From Lachnospiraceae bacterium UBA3689 (lineage in GTDB: Bacteria > Bacillota > Clostridia > Lachnospirales > Lachnospiraceae), in assembly GCA_002371465.1 (NCBI GenBank), contig DFIU01000010.1, positions 62,001 to 126,000 on the forward strand: a stretch of 64,000 nucleotides of DNA, given 5' to 3'. Within the stretch, counting starts at the first letter, position 1. The number at the start of each line of letters is the position of its first letter. The notes below the pieces were generated by a model. That model ran no database searches, was not told where the DNA came from, and was given only the letters and a program-made list of their open reading frames with translations. Shown here in pieces: positions 61,609 to 64,000 of the stretch. Position numbers and translations under genes: made by a program.

Positions 61609-62640
61609 ATGAAACAGATTATTTTAACAGCTCCTGGAAAGCTGGAGTACAGAGAAATTGGTAACAAGATGAATGTTACTGATACAACAGTAAAGGTTGA
61701 AGTAAAGGCATGCGGTATCTGCGGAAGTGATATGGCCCTTTACAACGGAACACGCGACCTTACCAATGAACATTATTTCGGACATGAGTTTTCTGGTGTC
61801 ATCGTAGATCCGGGAAAAGGTGACAACGGTATGAAAGCCGGTATGCGTGTAGCAAGTGAGCTGGTAAAAGGATGTGGTAAATGCTGGTACTGCAGAAACG
61901 GTCTTGCAAATTACTGCAAGAGCCTGAATGATGTACTTCTTCCAGGTGGATTTACAGAACAGACACTTGTAACAAACACAGAGGAGTACAGCTTCTTAAG
62001 CCCAATTCCAGACGAGCTTGATGATATCACAGCAACTATCATGGAGCCAGCAAACTGTGCATATCATGTTGCTATGAAGGCAAATATTTGTCCAGGTGAT
62101 ACAGTTCTTGTATTTGGTCTTGGAGCAATCGGTCTTGTTGCAGCACTGATTCTGAAATCTATGGGTGCAGGAACAATCATCGGAGCTGACCGTAGCCCAC
62201 TGAGAATTGAAGAAATCCGTAAGACTGGTTTATTACCTATAGTAAATACTACAGATCCAAACTGGAAAGATCAGGTTAGAGAAATGACAGCAAAACAGGG
62301 TATCGATGCTGTGATTGAAGCAACAGGAGCTCCGGCGGTATTAAAAGATGCTCTTGATATGGCAAGATATGGTGGAAGAATCGTGGTTCCAAGTGTATAT
62401 CATGGTTCTATCGATGGATTTGAGCCACTTCCTATTATGAGAAAAGAGCTGACAATTGTAGGTTCTAAAGGACCAGCACCTCAGATGAAGTCAGATGGAA
62501 CTTCTGCAGTTGTAGATAAGGTTTTAGAATTAAAGGATTCTCTTTCAAAGATTATCAAGGTTTATGACTATAAAGATTATGAGCAGGCATTTGCAGACGC
62601 AAGAAGCGGTGCAGCAATCAAGGCGGTTGTTAAGTTTTAG
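61609..62640 (+). CDS. zinc-dependent medium-chain dehydrogenase (sorbitol dehydrogenase-like)
   Basis: A 343-residue MDR enzyme. Catalytic zinc ligands: CGICGSD (Cys), GHEFSG (His-Glu); structural zinc Cys residues in GCGKCWYCRNGLANYC; nucleotide fold VLVFGLGAIGLVAALI followed by GADRS, where the Asp favours NAD. It probably oxidises a hydroxyl of a sugar, polyol or sugar acid. GGGAGAAG precedes the ATG. It works with the flanking epimerase and cupin genes in one operon. Confidence 0.9.
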   Translation: MKQIILTAPGKLEYREIGNKMNVTDTTVKVEVKACGICGSDMALYNGTRDLTNEHYFGHEFSGVIVDPGKGDNGMKAGMRVASELVKGCGKCWYCRNGLANYCKSLNDVLLPGGFTEQTLVTNTEEYSFLSPIPDELDDITATIMEPANCAYHVAMKANICPGDTVLVFGLGAIGLVAALILKSMGAGTIIGADRSPLRIEEIRKTGLLPIVNTTDPNWKDQVREMTAKQGIDAVIEATGAPAVLKDALDMARYGGRIVVPSVYHGSIDGFEPLPIMRKELTIVGSKGPAPQMKSDGTSAVVDKVLELKDSLSKIIKVYDYKDYEQAFADARSGAAIKAVVKF

Positions 62641-62677
62641 TCCTGCAGACCAGAGTAGAAAGTAAAGGAGATATATT

Positions 62678-63142
62678 ATGACTAAAAAAGAATACGTTCA
62701 GAAATATGGCGGTAAATTTAGTATTGAAGGCGGCGAGACATGGACAATGCCTAACGGACACGTTGTACATTTTGCATTAAATCCTAAGATGGGATGTAAA
62801 AATACAAATATTGCAGTTGGTTTCCACGAGCCAGGCAAGGAGTTTGGTATACATAAGCACCCAATCTCAGAAGAGATTCTTCTGATTTTCTCAGGAGAAG
62901 GTGAGTGCTATCTCTATGACAGATGGATTCCAACTAAGGCAGGAGATATTATCTTTGCTCCTCCAGGTGTTCTTCACGGAACAAGAAATCCAGCTGGTAA
63001 TACAGAGCCTTTTGTAACACTCGGTATTGCTACACCACCACAGCTTGATCTGTTCACACGCGCTGGATATGACGTGTTAGACGATGACAAGAGCGAGTAT
63101 CATGGAATTTTTGATGTACCGCCAACAGAGGAAGAGAAATAA
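62678..63142 (+). CDS. single-domain cupin, possible sugar isomerase or lyase
   Basis: A 154-residue cupin. The metal-binding motifs are HKHPISEE (two His and a Glu) with a distal His in PPGVLHG, so a bound metal is likely. Small cupins near sugar genes include isomerases, epimerases and sensors; none can be chosen here. AAAGGAGA precedes the ATG. It follows the dehydrogenase by 37 bases and precedes the SIS gene by 16. Confidence 0.82.
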   Translation: MTKKEYVQKYGGKFSIEGGETWTMPNGHVVHFALNPKMGCKNTNIAVGFHEPGKEFGIHKHPISEEILLIFSGEGECYLYDRWIPTKAGDIIFAPPGVLHGTRNPAGNTEPFVTLGIATPPQLDLFTRAGYDVLDDDKSEYHGIFDVPPTEEEK

Positions 63143-63158
63143 TCAGGAGGAAAGAAAT

Positions 63159-63725
63159 ATGTTTTTTGATCTTTATTCACAGGAACTGATTGAAGCTTTT
63201 GATCAGATTGGAAGAGACGATATTGAGAAATTAGAAGAGATGCTTAATGAGGCACGTGAGAATGACAAGCACGTATTCATCCTTGGAAATGGTGGAAGCG
63301 CAGCTGCAGCGTCTCATTGGGTATGTGATATGGGTAAGGGAATCAATGTAGAAGGCGCAAAGAGATTAAAAATTATGGCTCCTTCAGATCATTCTTCTAT
63401 CTTCTCTGCTTACGGTAATGACAATGGTTATGATCAGACAATGGTAGAGCAGATTAAGAACTTCCTTGAGCCAGGTGATCTTGTAATATCCCTTTCTGTA
63501 TCAGGTAATTCATCAAACTTAGTTGAGGCACATAAGTTTGCAAAAGAAGCTGGTGCAAAGACAGTAAGTATCATTGGTGATTACAACGGAAAATTAAAAG
63601 ACCTCTCAGACTTCACAATCACAGTGAAATCTAAGAACTATGGAGTAGTAGAGGATATTCATATCATTCTTGAACATGCAATTTCTCAGGATATCAAGAG
63701 AAGAATTCAGAGTGTGGAGGCATAA
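63159..63725 (+). CDS. SIS-domain phosphosugar isomerase (GmhA-like)
   Basis: I choose ATG 63159 behind AGGAGGAAAG (188 residues); an earlier in-frame ATG at 63084 lies inside the cupin gene. The SIS fold shows LGNGGSAAAASHWVCD and SLSVSGNSSNLVEA, the phosphosugar-binding loops of sedoheptulose-7-phosphate isomerase-like proteins. Most SIS proteins of this size isomerise ketose and aldose phosphates. Since GmhA homologues outside heptose pathways have other substrates and no heptose genes are present, I do not assign heptose. A kinase gene follows 2 bases later. Confidence 0.88.
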   Translation: MFFDLYSQELIEAFDQIGRDDIEKLEEMLNEARENDKHVFILGNGGSAAAASHWVCDMGKGINVEGAKRLKIMAPSDHSSIFSAYGNDNGYDQTMVEQIKNFLEPGDLVISLSVSGNSSNLVEAHKFAKEAGAKTVSIIGDYNGKLKDLSDFTITVKSKNYGVVEDIHIILEHAISQDIKRRIQSVEA

Positions 63726-63727
63726 AT

Positions 63728-64000
63728 ATGTATATCGGAGCTTTTGATATCGGTGGTACAAAAACGATTATTGCACTTGCAGATGAAAATGGAAAAATCT
63801 ATGAAAAGAATCAGTTTGTATCCGACACCAAAGACTGTCTCCGACATCTTGATCATTGTTGTGAGGAATTTCGAAAAATTCTGAAGAATCAGGGAATTGA
63901 TACAGATGCTGTTTCGGCAATCGGGGTCAACCTTCCCGGTATTGTGAATCGAAAGACCGGCGTTCTTGAGTGCGCGGTATTTGCTGGATGGTATGACATT
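63728..64000 (+). CDS. ROK-family sugar kinase, 3' end cut by window
   Basis: Ninety-one codons are visible. The N-terminus AFDIGGTKTIIALADENG is the ROK phosphate-binding loop (DIGGTK), and AIGVNLPGIVNRKTG is the next conserved block. ROK kinases phosphorylate glucose, fructose, N-acetylmannosamine and related sugars. It is the fifth gene of the epimerase operon and probably makes the phosphosugar used by the SIS isomerase. The C-terminal half with the zinc motif lies outside the window. Confidence 0.88.
   Translation, partial: MYIGAFDIGGTKTIIALADENGKIYEKNQFVSDTKDCLRHLDHCCEEFRKILKNQGIDTDAVSAIGVNLPGIVNRKTGVLECAVFAGWYDI

Noticed and set aside
63159..63725. Heptose biosynthesis from the GmhA-like SIS protein
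   Set aside because: No hldE or gmhB is present and the gene lies in a catabolic operon; GmhA-like folds serve several substrates.

Overview
The window looks like a chromosomal segment of a meso-DAP-type Clostridia/Firmicutes bacterium, most like Lachnospiraceae. The grounds are the Firmicutes order priA-def-fmt-rsmB-rlmN-prpC-prkC-rsgA-thiN, a PASTA-domain kinase, an LCP ligase, sigma-A promoters with 17-nt spacers, and a MurE with a DNPR motif. No rRNA, CRISPR array, prophage or intact transposase is visible. There is one tRNA (Leu, CAG) and one group II intron remnant.

Region A (1-24932) is a surface-polysaccharide locus. It runs from rfbC (cut by the window edge) through a Wzm/Wzt ABC exporter, a SAM methyltransferase, three long tandem-domain GT2 glycosyltransferases, rfbD, a YfhO-like membrane protein and two more GT2 enzymes. 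A separate promoter then drives a polyprenyl-phosphate sugar-1-phosphate transferase and an LCP protein, and a further GT2 gene sits directly before glmS. Together these supply dTDP-L-rhamnose, start a glycan on undecaprenyl phosphate, extend it, export it by ABC transporter and attach it to the wall. The methyltransferase gene overlaps a gene whose product begins with a kinase-like domain, and the Wzt has a C-terminal carbohydrate-binding-type domain. This recalls the Gram-negative WbdD/Wzt chain-capping system and is the most interesting idea in the first half.

Region B (25000-48059) is core functions: an HtrA-type protease, clpX, a zinc-ribbon protein, tRNA-Leu, carAB, uppP, arcC, murE, then the tightly overlapping priA-def-fmt-rsmB-rlmN-prpC-prkC-rsgA-thiN operon. 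Several strong promoters and rho-independent terminators can be read directly.

Region C (48295-55501) is an acid-sugar catabolic locus. A PHP phosphatase and a PdxA-family dehydrogenase lie on the minus strand. Divergent from them are a RuBisCO-like protein, a SorC-type regulator, a DUF1537 four-carbon acid-sugar kinase and an AEC-family transporter. A short inverted repeat occurs upstream of both the RuBisCO-like gene and the kinase.

Region D (55502-64000) is visibly AT-richer and has different codon use, suggesting acquisition. It holds a TRAP transporter (dctQ-dctM-dctP), a decayed group II intron fused in frame to the tail of a sugar isomerase/epimerase, a LysR regulator, and a divergent operon of epimerase, medium-chain dehydrogenase, cupin, SIS isomerase and ROK kinase (cut by the window end). 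The promoters of the TRAP operon and the epimerase operon are near-copies over about 110 bases, including the same LysR-type palindrome at the same distance from the same -10 box, so they probably form one regulon for uptake and breakdown of an unidentified carbohydrate.
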